Below, one piece after another: positions 35,213 to 44,323 of a stretch of DNA of 64,000 bases. The DNA is from AP-15 sp963814865 (lineage in GTDB: Bacteria > Pseudomonadota > Alphaproteobacteria > ATCC43930 > CGMCC-115725). The notes beneath the pieces were generated by a model. The model searched no databases. It had not been told where the DNA came from and worked only from the letters and a program-made list of their open reading frames with translations. How positions within the stretch are numbered: the stretch's first letter is position 1; each line of letters begins with the position of its first letter. The position numbers were made by a program, and so were the translations under genes. The stretch is taken from the NCBI GenBank assembly GCA_963814865.1, contig CAWFEN010000010.1, positions 186,001 through 250,000 on the forward strand, written 5' to 3'.

Positions 35213-35539
35213 ATGATCTACGAGCTGCGCGTCTACCACTGCGTGCCCGGCCGCCTGCCGGATTTGATCAAGCGGTTCGACACGCTGACCCTGCCGCTGT
35301 GGGAAAAGCACGGCATCCAGCAGGCCGGGTTCTGGACGGTCGCGATCGGGCCGTCGAACCAGGATCTCTACTACATGCTCAAATGGGAATCGCTCGACGA
35401 TCGCGCAAAGCGGTTCGCGGGCTTTCAGGCCGATCCGGCCTGGGTCTCCGGGCGCGCCGAAACCGAGAAAAACGGCCAGATCGTTGCCTCGATCACCAAC
35501 ACGATCCTGCAGCCGACCAGCTTTTCGTCGGTAAAGTAG
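35213..35539 (+). CDS. NIPSNAP family protein (copy 1)
   Basis: 108-residue NIPSNAP ferredoxin-like-barrel protein: MIYELRVYHCVPGRLPDLIK, WEKHGIQQAGFWTVAIGPSN and YYMLKWESLDDRAK. Function unknown; bacterial members often sit with degradation genes. Close paralogue of the next gene (same length, most positions alike), a tandem duplication. ATG 35213 follows GGAGGAGACG. Confidence 0.8.
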   Translation: MIYELRVYHCVPGRLPDLIKRFDTLTLPLWEKHGIQQAGFWTVAIGPSNQDLYYMLKWESLDDRAKRFAGFQADPAWVSGRAETEKNGQIVASITNTILQPTSFSSVK

Positions 35540-35613
35540 CATTCCAGGAGCCCCGCAATTGCAGGGGCGACGATCCCCTCTCACTCGGCTTTCGTGAATG
35601 GAGAACGTGACAA

Positions 35614-35940
35614 ATGCTCTATGAATTGCGCATCTATCACTGCCCGCCGGGCCGCCTTCCAGACCTGCTGAGGCGGTTCGACACGATCACCTTGGGAATC
35701 TGGAAGCGGCACGGCATCGAGCAGGCCGGCTTCTGGACCACGGCGATCGGCGATTCGAACCAGACGCTCCACTATCTGCTCAAATGGGAATCGCTCGCCG
35801 ACCGCGAGAAGAAATGGAATGCGTTCCAGGCCGATCCCGAATGGCACGCGAAGCGCGCCGAGACCGAAAGGAACGGGGCGATCGTCGCCCGCGTCGAAAA
35901 CTACATCCTGCAACCGACGAGCTTCTCTGCGGTGAAATAG
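35614..35940 (+). CDS. NIPSNAP family protein (copy 2)
   Basis: Second 108-residue NIPSNAP protein: MLYELRIYHCPPGRLPDLLR, KRHGIEQAGFWTTAIGDSN, with the shared ending ILQPTSFSAVK. The intergenic gap to copy 1 is 74 bp. The pair lies downstream of the two amidases and upstream of an MFS transporter on the same strand, suggesting one catabolic unit. Confidence 0.8.
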   Translation: MLYELRIYHCPPGRLPDLLRRFDTITLGIWKRHGIEQAGFWTTAIGDSNQTLHYLLKWESLADREKKWNAFQADPEWHAKRAETERNGAIVARVENYILQPTSFSAVK

Positions 35941-35975
35941 CCCGCTGCCTGACCGGAGATTTCCTGTTCTCGACG

Positions 35976-36027
35976 CCCCCGGGTAATCCCGGGGGTGGGC
36001 AGGGAGCCGCCCGAAACCAGTTCGGGC
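35976..36027. repeat. Two adjacent perfect hairpins, dispersed intergenic repeat
   Basis: cccccggg-taat-cccggggg (35976-35995) is followed by gcccgaa-accag-ttcgggc (36009-36027). The pair sits between the second NIPSNAP gene and the MFS gene. The surrounding sequence, read on the minus strand, encodes the FFTPELVSGG-like string seen in short dispersed repeats of alphaproteobacteria. It could also work as a terminator or mRNA-stabilising structure; no T-run follows. Confidence 0.55.
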
Positions 36028-36101
36028 GTGAAGAATGGGCGCAGGTAGAAACATCTCCCGGAAATCAATAAAGCCGCGGGCCGGGGCCGGAGGAAACGAA
36101 A

Positions 36102-37439
36102 ATGGCGCGCTCGATCGTGGCCTATGTCGACGAGGTGCTCGACAATGCTGAAATAGGGCCGGTCCACCGGCGGGTGCTGGCGATCATCTGCGCCGGATTG
36201 TTCTTCGACGTCATCGATTTCATCATCCTCGGATCGCTGGTGCCGGACATGATCCGCACCCATTTCGCAACGCCGGCCGGGATCGGGACGGTCGGCACCG
36301 CCACTTTGGTGGGGTTGTTCATCGGCACCCTGGGCCAGGGCGAGCTCACCGACCGCTTCGGCCGCAAAACGATCTTCCAGGTCGCGGTCGCGCTCTACAG
36401 CCTCGCCACCATCGCCGCCGCCCTCGCCCCCACCGTCGCATGGCTCGCTTTGGGACGATTTATCGGCGCGCTCGGCATGGGCGCGGCATCGCCGCTGTGC
36501 TTTGCCTATGCCGCCGAATATGCGCCAAAGCGCATTCGCGGCCGCACCACCGCCTTCATGCAGTTCGTCGGCGGCGCCTGCGTCTGGCCGTTGGGGACCT
36601 TGTTGGCGCTCGGCCTGCGCGACACGATCGGCTGGCGCGGTGTGTGGATCATCATCGGGGTTTGCGGCCTCGCGGTCTTTGTCGCGAGCTTTTTCCTGCC
36701 TGAATCGCCGCGCTGGCTGGTCACCCACGGACACGGCCGGCAGGCGCTGGACGAACTCGAGAGGATGGGCCTCGGCCGGCCGGCCGCCGGCGAAACGCTC
36801 GTCGCCGACGCCCTCGCCGACATCCGCAGCGATCCGATGGGCGTCGTGTTCCGCCGCTACCGGGGGCGCATCATTGCCGCGATGATCTGCTTTTTTGCGT
36901 TTTTCAGCGCCGCGGTCGGTCTCGGCGGCTGGCTGCCGAACATCCTCGCCGAGCGCGGCTTCACGATCACCAAATCCTTGAGCTTCATCTTCGCGATCCA
37001 GCTCGCCTTTCCCGCCAGCAGCCTGTTGATGATGTACGCACTGGAGCGTTGGGGCCGCATCAACACTGCGGTCGCGGCCTTTATTTTCGCAACTCTGTTG
37101 TCGATTCTGTTTTATTTTTCGCGGTCGGACATGATGGTGCTGGTCGTCGGTTTCTGCATGACTTTTTTTACGCAGCTCGCCGGCAATTCGATGCAGATCT
37201 TCACCTCCGAGGTGTTTCCGTCGAATGCGCGCGCCTCCGGCTTCGGCCTGGCGCAAGGCGGCGGGCGCATCGGTTCGGCGATTTCGTTCCCGGTGATCGG
37301 GATCGTCAGCACCCACGGCTTTGGCTACGTCATGGCCGGCATCGCGGCGATGCTGGCGATTGCGGCCTTTGCGGTGACGCGGATCAGCGGCGAGACGCGC
37401 GGCCTGGCGCTCGACGCGATCGCCCCGATCACCGAGTGA
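36102..37439 (+). CDS. MFS transporter
   Basis: 445-residue major facilitator with about 12 hydrophobic segments. The A-motif-like loop is GQGELTDRFGRKTIFQVAVA, and the central loop follows FFLPESPRWLVTHGHGRQA. The sequence resembles the aromatic acid/sugar porter types that import organic acids with protons. It is last in the amidase-NIPSNAP run, so it may bring in the amide or acid substrate. Inner membrane. Confidence 0.82.
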   Translation: MARSIVAYVDEVLDNAEIGPVHRRVLAIICAGLFFDVIDFIILGSLVPDMIRTHFATPAGIGTVGTATLVGLFIGTLGQGELTDRFGRKTIFQVAVALYSLATIAAALAPTVAWLALGRFIGALGMGAASPLCFAYAAEYAPKRIRGRTTAFMQFVGGACVWPLGTLLALGLRDTIGWRGVWIIIGVCGLAVFVASFFLPESPRWLVTHGHGRQALDELERMGLGRPAAGETLVADALADIRSDPMGVVFRRYRGRIIAAMICFFAFFSAAVGLGGWLPNILAERGFTITKSLSFIFAIQLAFPASSLLMMYALERWGRINTAVAAFIFATLLSILFYFSRSDMMVLVVGFCMTFFTQLAGNSMQIFTSEVFPSNARASGFGLAQGGGRIGSAISFPVIGIVSTHGFGYVMAGIAAMLAIAAFAVTRISGETRGLALDAIAPITE

Positions 37440-37573
37440 AGCCCTGTCGAGAGCGCCCGCTCGCCGGGTAATGCGCCGCGTATTCCCACGGCTCGATCCG
37501 CCTTGCCGGTGCGGCTGAACCGGTGCATGCTGACGCCGCGGTAGATCCGGTCCGCCGAAATGGGAGATTTGAG

Positions 37574-37798
37574 ATGGCTACGCGCGTTAACCATCAGGAA
37601 ATCGTCCGACGAGTGCTGGACGAAAAGGCGGTCGATTTTACTGCGGTCGGCAGGGTGGTGGCCGAAATCGGGCCGTCGCTCTCACTCGCCGACGAGCCGT
37701 GGGACGGTTTCTGCGGAACGATGCGCACGTTTTTTCACTGCTTCATCATCAACCCGCCGCCGGTGGTGATCGAGACGGGTCCGGTCGAAACGGAGTAA
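37574..37798 (+). CDS. Small conserved-looking protein upstream of the DUF6895-like gene
   Basis: 74-residue protein without a known domain. The N-terminal two thirds look helical (NHQEIVRRVLDEKAVDFTAV, VGRVVAEIGPSLSLADEPWD), followed by GFCGTMRTFFHCF and a proline/valine tail, NPPPVVIETGPVETE. ATG 37574 follows TGGGAGATTTGAG. It is 42 bp upstream of the DUF6895-like gene on the same strand. A RiPP-like precursor or a small partner protein are both conceivable; there is no direct evidence for either. Confidence 0.5.
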   Translation: MATRVNHQEIVRRVLDEKAVDFTAVGRVVAEIGPSLSLADEPWDGFCGTMRTFFHCFIINPPPVVIETGPVETE

Positions 37799-37840
37799 CC
37801 GTCAGCACAAAAGCGGCCGGTCCCGGCCACAGCGTGATCG

Positions 37841-39131
37841 ATGGGTTCTCGCACGACCCGATGGGACCGGGATGACATCGAACGCCGGCTTTGCCAAGTC
37901 CTCGACCTCGCGGCTCGGGCGATCGAGCGGCTGGCGGCGGCCGGGTACACGGACGCTGCGGAGCCCGCCAACAACCTTCGTCCCGAGAAGCTGATCTCGG
38001 AGACCGCGGTGCTGCTGTATGCCGCGTCCCCGGTTGGCCGCGGCAACCGGATCGGCGCGCGCGTCGACGAGGTGGCCCGGCTGCTGGTCCCGCATGCGCG
38101 AAGCTCGCGCATGCTGCTCGGGGTGTGCCTGGAGCCGGCGCTCGCCTTCGACTATGCCGAAGCTCATATCTGCCTCGGTGGGCTCGGCCATCGCGATGCG
38201 GATTTCGACGCGCTGCTTCGGCACAGCATCAAGTCGCAAGCCGCGCCAGGCCGCGAGCGCGTGCCGCACCGCGTGCTCGAGCAGCAGTGGCTTCGCGATG
38301 TCTGGAACGGTTCGCAACCAGGCTCTTGGGAGCGGCCTCGACGCGGTGCTCTCAGTTCGGTTTTGAACGGTCCGATGGACCTCTTGAGCGGCAATCGGCT
38401 GGATGTTTACGCCTTTACCCACGCCCTGATGTATCTCACCGATTTTGCCGTTCGCCCGCGACCTCTGCCGCGGCCGAGAGCCGTCATACTGGCGGAAGCG
38501 GAGGCGGCGCTGGCTCGCGCTGTCGATGCCGAAGACTATGATCTGGGCGGCGAACTGCTGATGGCGTGGCCGCTCACCGGCAGATCCTGGAGCGCCGCCG
38601 CAGCGTTCGGCTTTCGCGTTCTGGCGCATGTCGAGGACAACGCCGGCGTGCTGCCCGCGCCGAGTACGCGGAGCGATCGGCTCGCCAGGCGCGAAGGCGA
38701 CGGCCGCACCGACTATTTTCTGGCGACCGCGTACCATACGGCGTACGTCATGGGATTATTGTGCGCCGCCGCGCTGCAAGCCGGCAAAACGCCGCCGGCA
38801 GCGCCCATGGCAAGCGCTGCGGCGAACGGCAGCAGCGACGAAATTCTCCGGTTCCTCGAACCAGAAAGTCGGCGCCCGCATTGGCGGGGTGAATTCGAGA
38901 AACTGGCGGCGGCGCAGCGGGATGCGCTCGCCGGCTTCCTGATTGAATATCGCGCTGCACCGAAAGATCGGACAGCACGATTTCGGCGCGGCTCATGAGT
39001 TGCTCAAAGCAGGGTATCGGCTGGGGCTGGCGGATTCGCCGGCCGCAGGCCAGGCCGCAGAGATGCTGGAGCGTCTTGCGCTGTTTCACCGCGTGAACCG
39101 CCTCTCGAAACCCTGCCAGCAAGCGTCGTAA
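37841..39131 (+). CDS. DUF6895-like protein of unknown function (frame break at 38942)
   Basis: About 429 residues when repaired. Helical protein with the stretch DVYAFTHALMYLTDFAVRP in the middle and TDYFLATAYHTAYVMGLL later, a layout that resembles uncharacterised DUF6895-type proteins. The first frame ends at 38998. Removing one A at 38942 continues LAGFLLNIALHRKIGQ and then AAHELLKAGYRLGLADSPAA, a natural C-terminal helical hairpin, to a stop at 39131, overlapping the end of convergent hgmA by 46 bp. Probably functions with the small protein upstream. Confidence 0.55.
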
Positions 39132-40372
39132 TCCTGCTGCAAGGCCGGGGTTTCGAGGGCAAAGCGGGTCGGGCGGATCGGCAACCGCGTTTCGAACATG
39201 AAGGCGAGCGTGTTCTCGATCTTCTGCGGGGTCAATTCGGCGGCGATCGCCTGCTCGAAGGTCGCGGCGTCCGGCCCGTGCGCGGCCATGCAATTGTGCA
39301 AGGATGCGCCACCCGGCACGAAGCCTGCGGCCTTGGCGTCGTAGGCGCCATGCACCAGGCCCATGAACTCGCTCATCACGTTGCGGTGAAACCAGGGCGG
39401 ACGAAAACTGTGCTCGGCCACCACCCAGCGCGGCGGGAAGATCACGAAATCGCAATTGGCGGTGCCGGGGATTTCGCAGGGTGCGGTCAACACGGTGAAG
39501 ATCGACGGGTCGGGGTGGTCGAAGCTGACCGATCCCAACGTATTGAAACGGGCGAGATCGTATTTGCAGGGCGCGTAATTGCCGTGCCAGGCGACGACGT
39601 CCAGCGGCGAATGGTCGAATTCGGCGGCCCACAGATTGCCGGCGAATTTGGCGACGATCTCGACCGGCTCGTCGCAATCCTCGAAGGCGGCGACAGGGGT
39701 CAGGAAATCGCGCGGGTTGGCCAGGCCGTTGGCGCCGATCGGCCCCAATTCGGGCAGGCGGAACAGCTGGCCGTAATTCTCGCAGACATACCCGCGCGCC
39801 TGGCCATCGGGCAGCTCGACGCGGAATTTGACGCCGCGCGGTACCAGCGCGATCTCGCCGGGACTCGTGTCGATCACGCCGAATTCGGTGCGCAGCAATA
39901 GCCGCCCCTGCTGCGGCACGATCAGCAATTCGCCGTCGGCATTGTAAAAGACGCGCCGCTCCATCGGCCGGGTCGTGCGGTAGACATGGACGGCAATGCC
40001 GGAATGCAGGCCGGCATCGCCGTTGCCGCCGATCGTCACGAGCCCATCGACAAAATCGGCGGGCATGTCGGGGAACGGCAGCGGGTCCCAGCGCAGCCGG
40101 TTCGGCGGCGGCGTCTCGGCGATAGGCGCGCCGCGGACGAGGCCGTTGTCGATCCGGCGAAACGGCGGGTGCATCGCCGACGGGCGGATGCGGTAGAGCC
40201 AGGAACGCCGGTTCAGCGCGCGCGGCGCGGTAAAGGGCGTGCCCGAGATCTGTTCGGTATAGAGGCCGTGCGGATGACGCTGCGGCGCGTTCTGGCCTTC
40301 CGGGAGCGTGCCCGGCAGCGCTTCGGTCGCCTGCTCATTGCCGAAGCCCGAGAGATAGCGCGTCATGTCCAT
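39086..40372 (-). CDS. hgmA: Homogentisate 1,2-dioxygenase
   Basis: Ring-cleaving Fe(II) enzyme of tyrosine/phenylalanine breakdown (homogentisate to maleylacetoacetate). N-terminal YLSGFGNEQATEALPGTLPEGQ is diagnostic. The iron-site region RPPWFHRNVMSEFMGLVHGAY and SLHNCMAAHGPDAATFE is complete. 428 residues, the usual length. ATG at 40372 overlaps the stop of the upstream EthD-domain gene (TGATG); the second ATG, two codons later, is an alternative. No fumarylacetoacetase or maleylacetoacetate isomerase gene is in the window. Confidence 0.93.
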   Translation of the reverse strand: MDMTRYLSGFGNEQATEALPGTLPEGQNAPQRHPHGLYTEQISGTPFTAPRALNRRSWLYRIRPSAMHPPFRRIDNGLVRGAPIAETPPPNRLRWDPLPFPDMPADFVDGLVTIGGNGDAGLHSGIAVHVYRTTRPMERRVFYNADGELLIVPQQGRLLLRTEFGVIDTSPGEIALVPRGVKFRVELPDGQARGYVCENYGQLFRLPELGPIGANGLANPRDFLTPVAAFEDCDEPVEIVAKFAGNLWAAEFDHSPLDVVAWHGNYAPCKYDLARFNTLGSVSFDHPDPSIFTVLTAPCEIPGTANCDFVIFPPRWVVAEHSFRPPWFHRNVMSEFMGLVHGAYDAKAAGFVPGGASLHNCMAAHGPDAATFEQAIAAELTPQKIENTLAFMFETRLPIRPTRFALETPALQQDYDACWQGFERRFTR

Positions 40373-40722
40373 CACCCCGGCGACACCGGAATGATCACCC
40401 GTTCCTCGACGATAAAGCTCTTGATCCGGCCGATGAACAAGGCGCCGTCGGCATGCAGCCGCCCGGCTTCCGGTGTCGCATTGGCGCGTTCCATCGCTGC
40501 CCGGTCGTCGTACCACAGCTCGGCGATGCCGTCGATTTCGACATCGGTCGCCGGAATGTCGGGGCGGGTCCGCTCGTCCAGGATGTGCGACTGCACATAA
40601 CGCCTGACCCCCGGCACGGCGTGGGCCAGGGGCCCGTGCACCTCGAACCAATGCTTGACGAAGTCTTCGTGGCTGAGGCCGTCCTTGCGGGTCAGCAGCC
40701 CGACGCTCTTGATCACCGGCAT
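40372..40722 (-). CDS. EthD-domain protein
   Basis: 116-residue dimeric alpha-beta-barrel protein of the EthD family: VIKSVGLLTRKDGLSHEDF, KHWFEVHGPLAHAVPGVRRY and DGIAELWYDD. EthD-like proteins often accompany ring or ether-degrading oxygenases and may process an intermediate. ATG at 40722 follows GGAAGGAGA. Overlaps hgmA by 1 nt (TGATG), so the two are translationally coupled. Confidence 0.8.
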   Translation of the reverse strand: MPVIKSVGLLTRKDGLSHEDFVKHWFEVHGPLAHAVPGVRRYVQSHILDERTRPDIPATDVEIDGIAELWYDDRAAMERANATPEAGRLHADGALFIGRIKSFIVEERVIIPVSPG

Positions 40723-40820
40723 TCTCCTTCCGTCGATGGCCGACAAACGGCACCGCTCGCGTCGCTGCTGCGGATCATGCTACCGTTCCTGAAAGACGGC
40801 AAAGAGCAAGGATCGACCCG

Positions 40821-41594
40821 ATGGATCTGAAGCCGGTCAGAGAGGCGGCAATCGAGGCGACGACGCGCTTTTTCTGGGACCATCACGGGTTCGTGCCCGA
40901 CGAGGACAGCGAAGAATGGGAAGCCGAATACCGGCGCCAGTTCGAGCTGGCAAGAGGGCGCCAGGCGACGGCACGCCCTGAAGAGGTCAAACCAGTCGCC
41001 ATTTCAGCGGAGCCCGATCAAGCCGGCTGGGCGGAGTTGAGCGGCGCGCCGACGCAGATCCGCTGGGCGGCGGCATTGCGGACCGACCGGCTGAAGGAAA
41101 TCCAGAACCGGGACATCCGGCATTGGCTCGCCGCCACCTGGACCAGGGCGAAAAGCTGGATCGACACGAGCAGTCTTCCGACTCCGGTCTTTCTGCAGCG
41201 GATCGAGCCGCATTTTGCCGAATACCGCCGGCAGGCCGAGGAAAGGGGGCGCGCGCTCGCGGCGGAGCGGCAGGCGAAAGCCTCGGCCGCCGACGAGATT
41301 CGCCGCCAGGTCGCGGCGGCCGGGATCACGGTTGACGGCTTGATCGAGCTGATCGACATCGCCGAGCGGCTGCCGGCGGCGCCGCTCCAGTCGAAGCTGG
41401 CCGAACTCGATTTCGACGGCCGCAATCTGCGCGTCTTCGAGACGAGCGACGCAGCGGTGCTGATGGTTCTCGAAAAAGCCGAAAGCGGGCGCAGCGAATA
41501 CGGCATCGAGCGCGACGACGGGCTCGTCGCCGATCTGCAACTGTTCGCGCGGGTGGGTAGTGACTCGCGTTTGAATCGAAGCCGCGATCCTTGA
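40821..41594 (+). CDS. Hypothetical protein
   Basis: 257-residue soluble protein with no domain recognised. The N-terminal ~45 residues are acidic (FFWDHHGFVPDEDSEEWEAE), the middle has HWLAATWTRAKSWIDTS, and a helical EYRRQAEERGRALAAERQAK stretch is probably coiled coil. The composition and reading-frame length support a real gene. It is divergent from the EthD-hgmA operon with a 98-bp gap. Function unknown. Confidence 0.5.
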   Translation: MDLKPVREAAIEATTRFFWDHHGFVPDEDSEEWEAEYRRQFELARGRQATARPEEVKPVAISAEPDQAGWAELSGAPTQIRWAAALRTDRLKEIQNRDIRHWLAATWTRAKSWIDTSSLPTPVFLQRIEPHFAEYRRQAEERGRALAAERQAKASAADEIRRQVAAAGITVDGLIELIDIAERLPAAPLQSKLAELDFDGRNLRVFETSDAAVLMVLEKAESGRSEYGIERDDGLVADLQLFARVGSDSRLNRSRDP

Positions 41595-41667
41595 AGCTGC
41601 CGGAGTCCGGCGAATGTCGGTTAACATGCCTTCGCGGCCCCGACGGTTTCGCTGACGAGGTCAATCG

Positions 41668-42657
41668 ATGAGCAGCCGCCGCGCGGTTCTCGCTGGCTCT
41701 CTCGCTTCGGTCGCTCTCTCGTCCGTCGCCGGGCGGGCGCAGCCGGCGACGGACGGTCCGACAATCGGGTTTCTCGTGCCGGCATCCGGGCCTTACATCG
41801 GAACGCCGACCGCGGTCTTTGACTCGTTCCGTCGCGGGCTCGCCGATCTCGGCCACGTCGAAGGACGAAACATCCGTTACGAGTATCGCTCGGCGCCGGA
41901 CCGAGCCGGTCTCGGCGAGATGGCGGCCGAACTCGTCCGATTGAAGGTTGACGTTTTGGTCGCGGCGGGTGTTGCAGCTTTCAGCGCGAAGCCGGTATCG
42001 GCGAGTACCCCAGTGGTATTCGGATTCAGCGGCGACCCGGTACAGGCAGGGCTCGTCGGCGGTCTTGCCCGTCCCGGAGGCAACATGACGGGAGTGACCT
42101 TTCTCGCCACTGAACTCGTCGGCAAGCGTCTCGCCCTGCTCAAGGAGGCGGCCCCTGCGATTTCGCGGGTGGCGGTCATGGGAGCATCCGGCCATCCCGG
42201 CGAGCGGAGCGAATGGCGCGCCTGGGAGGACACCGGCCGGGCCTTGGGCGTGAGCCTGCAACTCTTCGAATTGAAAAATGCCGCCGATCTCGATGCAGCG
42301 CTGACCGCGGTCGCGAATGGCGATATGGATGCGATTCACGCGTTTCCGGATGGCGTGACGGCAGCCAGCCGCGTCCGCATCGCAGAGTTCGCCCTTTCGC
42401 ACCATCTGCCGAGCGTCTTCGGCTGGAAGGCGTATGTGGAAGCCGGCGGTCTGATGTCCTATGGGCCCAATCTGGAAGATTCGTGGCGCCAAATCGCCGG
42501 CATCGTCGGCAAGATCCTGCAAGGATCAAGACCCGCGGACCTCCCGGTCGAGCTACCCACGCGGTTCGAGCTCATCGTCAACCTGAAGACCGCACGCGCG
42601 CTCGGCCTTACCATGCCGCCAACACTCCTCGCCGGTGCCGACGAAGTCATCGAATGA
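41668..42657 (+). CDS. ABC transporter substrate-binding protein (ABC_sub_bind/TrpX-like)
   Basis: 329-residue periplasmic-binding-fold protein. An N-terminal signal-like stretch, RRAVLAGSLASVALSSVAG, carries a twin-Arg-like start. Then come IGFLVPASGPYIG, GLADLGHVEGRNIRYEYRSA and LVGGLARPGGNMTGVT, typical of the ABC_sub_bind family. Such genes are often found without their permease in alphaproteobacteria, as here. Ligand unknown. Confidence 0.8.
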   Translation: MSSRRAVLAGSLASVALSSVAGRAQPATDGPTIGFLVPASGPYIGTPTAVFDSFRRGLADLGHVEGRNIRYEYRSAPDRAGLGEMAAELVRLKVDVLVAAGVAAFSAKPVSASTPVVFGFSGDPVQAGLVGGLARPGGNMTGVTFLATELVGKRLALLKEAAPAISRVAVMGASGHPGERSEWRAWEDTGRALGVSLQLFELKNAADLDAALTAVANGDMDAIHAFPDGVTAASRVRIAEFALSHHLPSVFGWKAYVEAGGLMSYGPNLEDSWRQIAGIVGKILQGSRPADLPVELPTRFELIVNLKTARALGLTMPPTLLAGADEVIE

Positions 42658-42760
42658 GCAATGAGCCACAGAGCAACCTTACAAGTCGCGCTAACCGGCT
42701 CAAGTTTCAAACTGAACCACTACCCGCGGGTGCTTGAATTGTCGTAACGGGGAGGATCTG

Positions 42761-43960
42761 ATGCGCCAAGCTGCGATCCGAGCGCCGATTGACGCCAGAG
42801 AGGCGATGGAGCGGCTCAATGCCGAGGCCGGCGCACTGCATATCTGGCTGCGGACGCAGGCTAACTCGCCGGCGCAACGCCCGTGGTTCCGCGAAACCGG
42901 GTTGGAGGCGAGCGGGCAGGTCGCCGCCGGCCGGGTCGGCGCCGCACAGCTCAAACCCGTCGCCCATCGCTGGCGGTGGCATGATATGGCGCCCTATCTC
43001 GACCGGATCGCCGAGATCGCCCGCAGCGCCGATGTGTCGCCGATCGAATTCGCCGAGCGCCAGCAATTCCTGCTGACCAATCCGGGGCTCGGCGGCCGGT
43101 TGCAGGTCACCGGCACGATGCGCTGCGCGGTCTCGATCTACAATCCGGGCGATGTCGCTCCGGTCCACATCCACACGCCGAATGCCAGCCGGACGATCCT
43201 GTCGGAAAAGGGCGGCTACACCACGATCGAAGGCGAACGCTGCGAAGCCGCGCGCGGCGATCTGATCCTGACCCCGAACGGCACCTGGCACGACCACGGC
43301 AATGACGGCGCCGAGCCGGTCGTGTGGATCGACGTCCTCGATTTCCCGCTGATGGAGTTCCTCGATTGCGTCTGGCTCGATGAGGCGTTCACCGGCGAAA
43401 CGGTCGGCAATGCACACGCCCAGGCTGCGACCCGCAATACCGGGTATTCGCAGCGGCTCTACGGCAAAGGCGGCATGGTTCCGGGTTTCGTATCCCACCG
43501 CCGCGGGTTCGGGCGCGGCACGTCGCCGATGTTCCACTATCGCGGCGCCGATATCCGCGAAGCGCTCGACGGGCTGCGCAGCGAGGCCGGCGATCCTTAT
43601 GACGGGATCACCTTGCGGTTCGTCGATCCGGCGAGCGGGGCGCCGGTCTTTCCCACCCTGGACTACCAGGCGGCGCTGCTGCGGCCCGGCGAGGAAACGC
43701 GGTTCAAGCGCGAAACCGCGAGCACCCTCTGCCAGGTCATCGCCGGCAGCGGCGCCACCGAGATAGCCGGCCGGCGCTTCGACTGGCAGGAGAACGACAT
43801 TTTCGTGGTGCCGGGCTTTGCCTGGCGGCGCCATGTCAACCGGGGCGAAACCGATGCGGTGCTCTATGCCGTGTCGGATGCCCCGCTCCTGGAGAAAATC
43901 GGCCAATATCGGGCACAGGGCCGGTTGCAGAACGGCACCGTCGCCGAACTCGTCCCCTAG
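42761..43960 (+). CDS. Gentisate 1,2-dioxygenase-like bicupin
   Basis: 399-residue two-cupin protein. The N-terminal cupin has APVHIHTPNASRTIL and GDLILTPNGTWHDHGND, providing the metal-binding His residues. The C-terminal cupin has FHYRGADIREALDGL and LCQVIAGSGATEIAG. This fits gentisate/1-hydroxy-2-naphthoate dioxygenases, which cleave the ring next to a carboxyl group. ATG 42761 follows GGGGAGGATCTG. No downstream fumarylpyruvate genes are nearby, so the exact substrate is open. Confidence 0.78.
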   Translation: MRQAAIRAPIDAREAMERLNAEAGALHIWLRTQANSPAQRPWFRETGLEASGQVAAGRVGAAQLKPVAHRWRWHDMAPYLDRIAEIARSADVSPIEFAERQQFLLTNPGLGGRLQVTGTMRCAVSIYNPGDVAPVHIHTPNASRTILSEKGGYTTIEGERCEAARGDLILTPNGTWHDHGNDGAEPVVWIDVLDFPLMEFLDCVWLDEAFTGETVGNAHAQAATRNTGYSQRLYGKGGMVPGFVSHRRGFGRGTSPMFHYRGADIREALDGLRSEAGDPYDGITLRFVDPASGAPVFPTLDYQAALLRPGEETRFKRETASTLCQVIAGSGATEIAGRRFDWQENDIFVVPGFAWRRHVNRGETDAVLYAVSDAPLLEKIGQYRAQGRLQNGTVAELVP

Positions 43961-44092
43961 CGGCAGAACTTTGCGTCGCAACTCTCGGCGTGCCCGCGAG
44001 AGCAACAGGGCGACGACGCCGTCACGCCGATTTGCCATTGACGGGAAGGCGCAGGATAGTGCTGCGATGGCAGGCGACCCCAGGATCATGAC

Positions 44093-44323
44093 ATGAGCAT
44101 CGTGCGTGAACTTCTCGATGACGCGATAGCGTTGCAGAAGGATGGCATAAGCCCCGGCCGGATCAGCCTGGCGCTGACCGATCGCTGGGAGGCCGAGCGG
44201 CTGGGCGCGGACGGGGAGGTGCGCCGCACCCGGTCGAAGACGGGCGCGATCGAGCTGCGTTTTCCGAGTGGCGAAAAGATCGTCTGGGACGGTGCGGCCT
44301 GGCGCTACATCCCGAACCAATGA
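44093..44323 (+). CDS. Small hypothetical protein
   Basis: 76 residues with no recognised domain: an N-terminal helix (VRELLDDAIALQKDG) then a short beta-rich half ending IVWDGAAWRYIPNQ. Its stop overlaps the ATG of the next gene (ATGA), which supports coding. No function assigned. Confidence 0.45.
   Translation: MSIVRELLDDAIALQKDGISPGRISLALTDRWEAERLGADGEVRRTRSKTGAIELRFPSGEKIVWDGAAWRYIPNQ

Noticed and set aside
35901..37316. Long minus-strand open frame (471 codons)
   Set aside because: Antisense to the MFS transporter; its product is charged, low in hydrophobic residues and shows no domain.
42707..44320. Long minus-strand open frame (537 codons)
   Set aside because: Antisense to the gentisate-dioxygenase-like cupin, which has proper His motifs and ribosome site; composition typical of a mirror frame.
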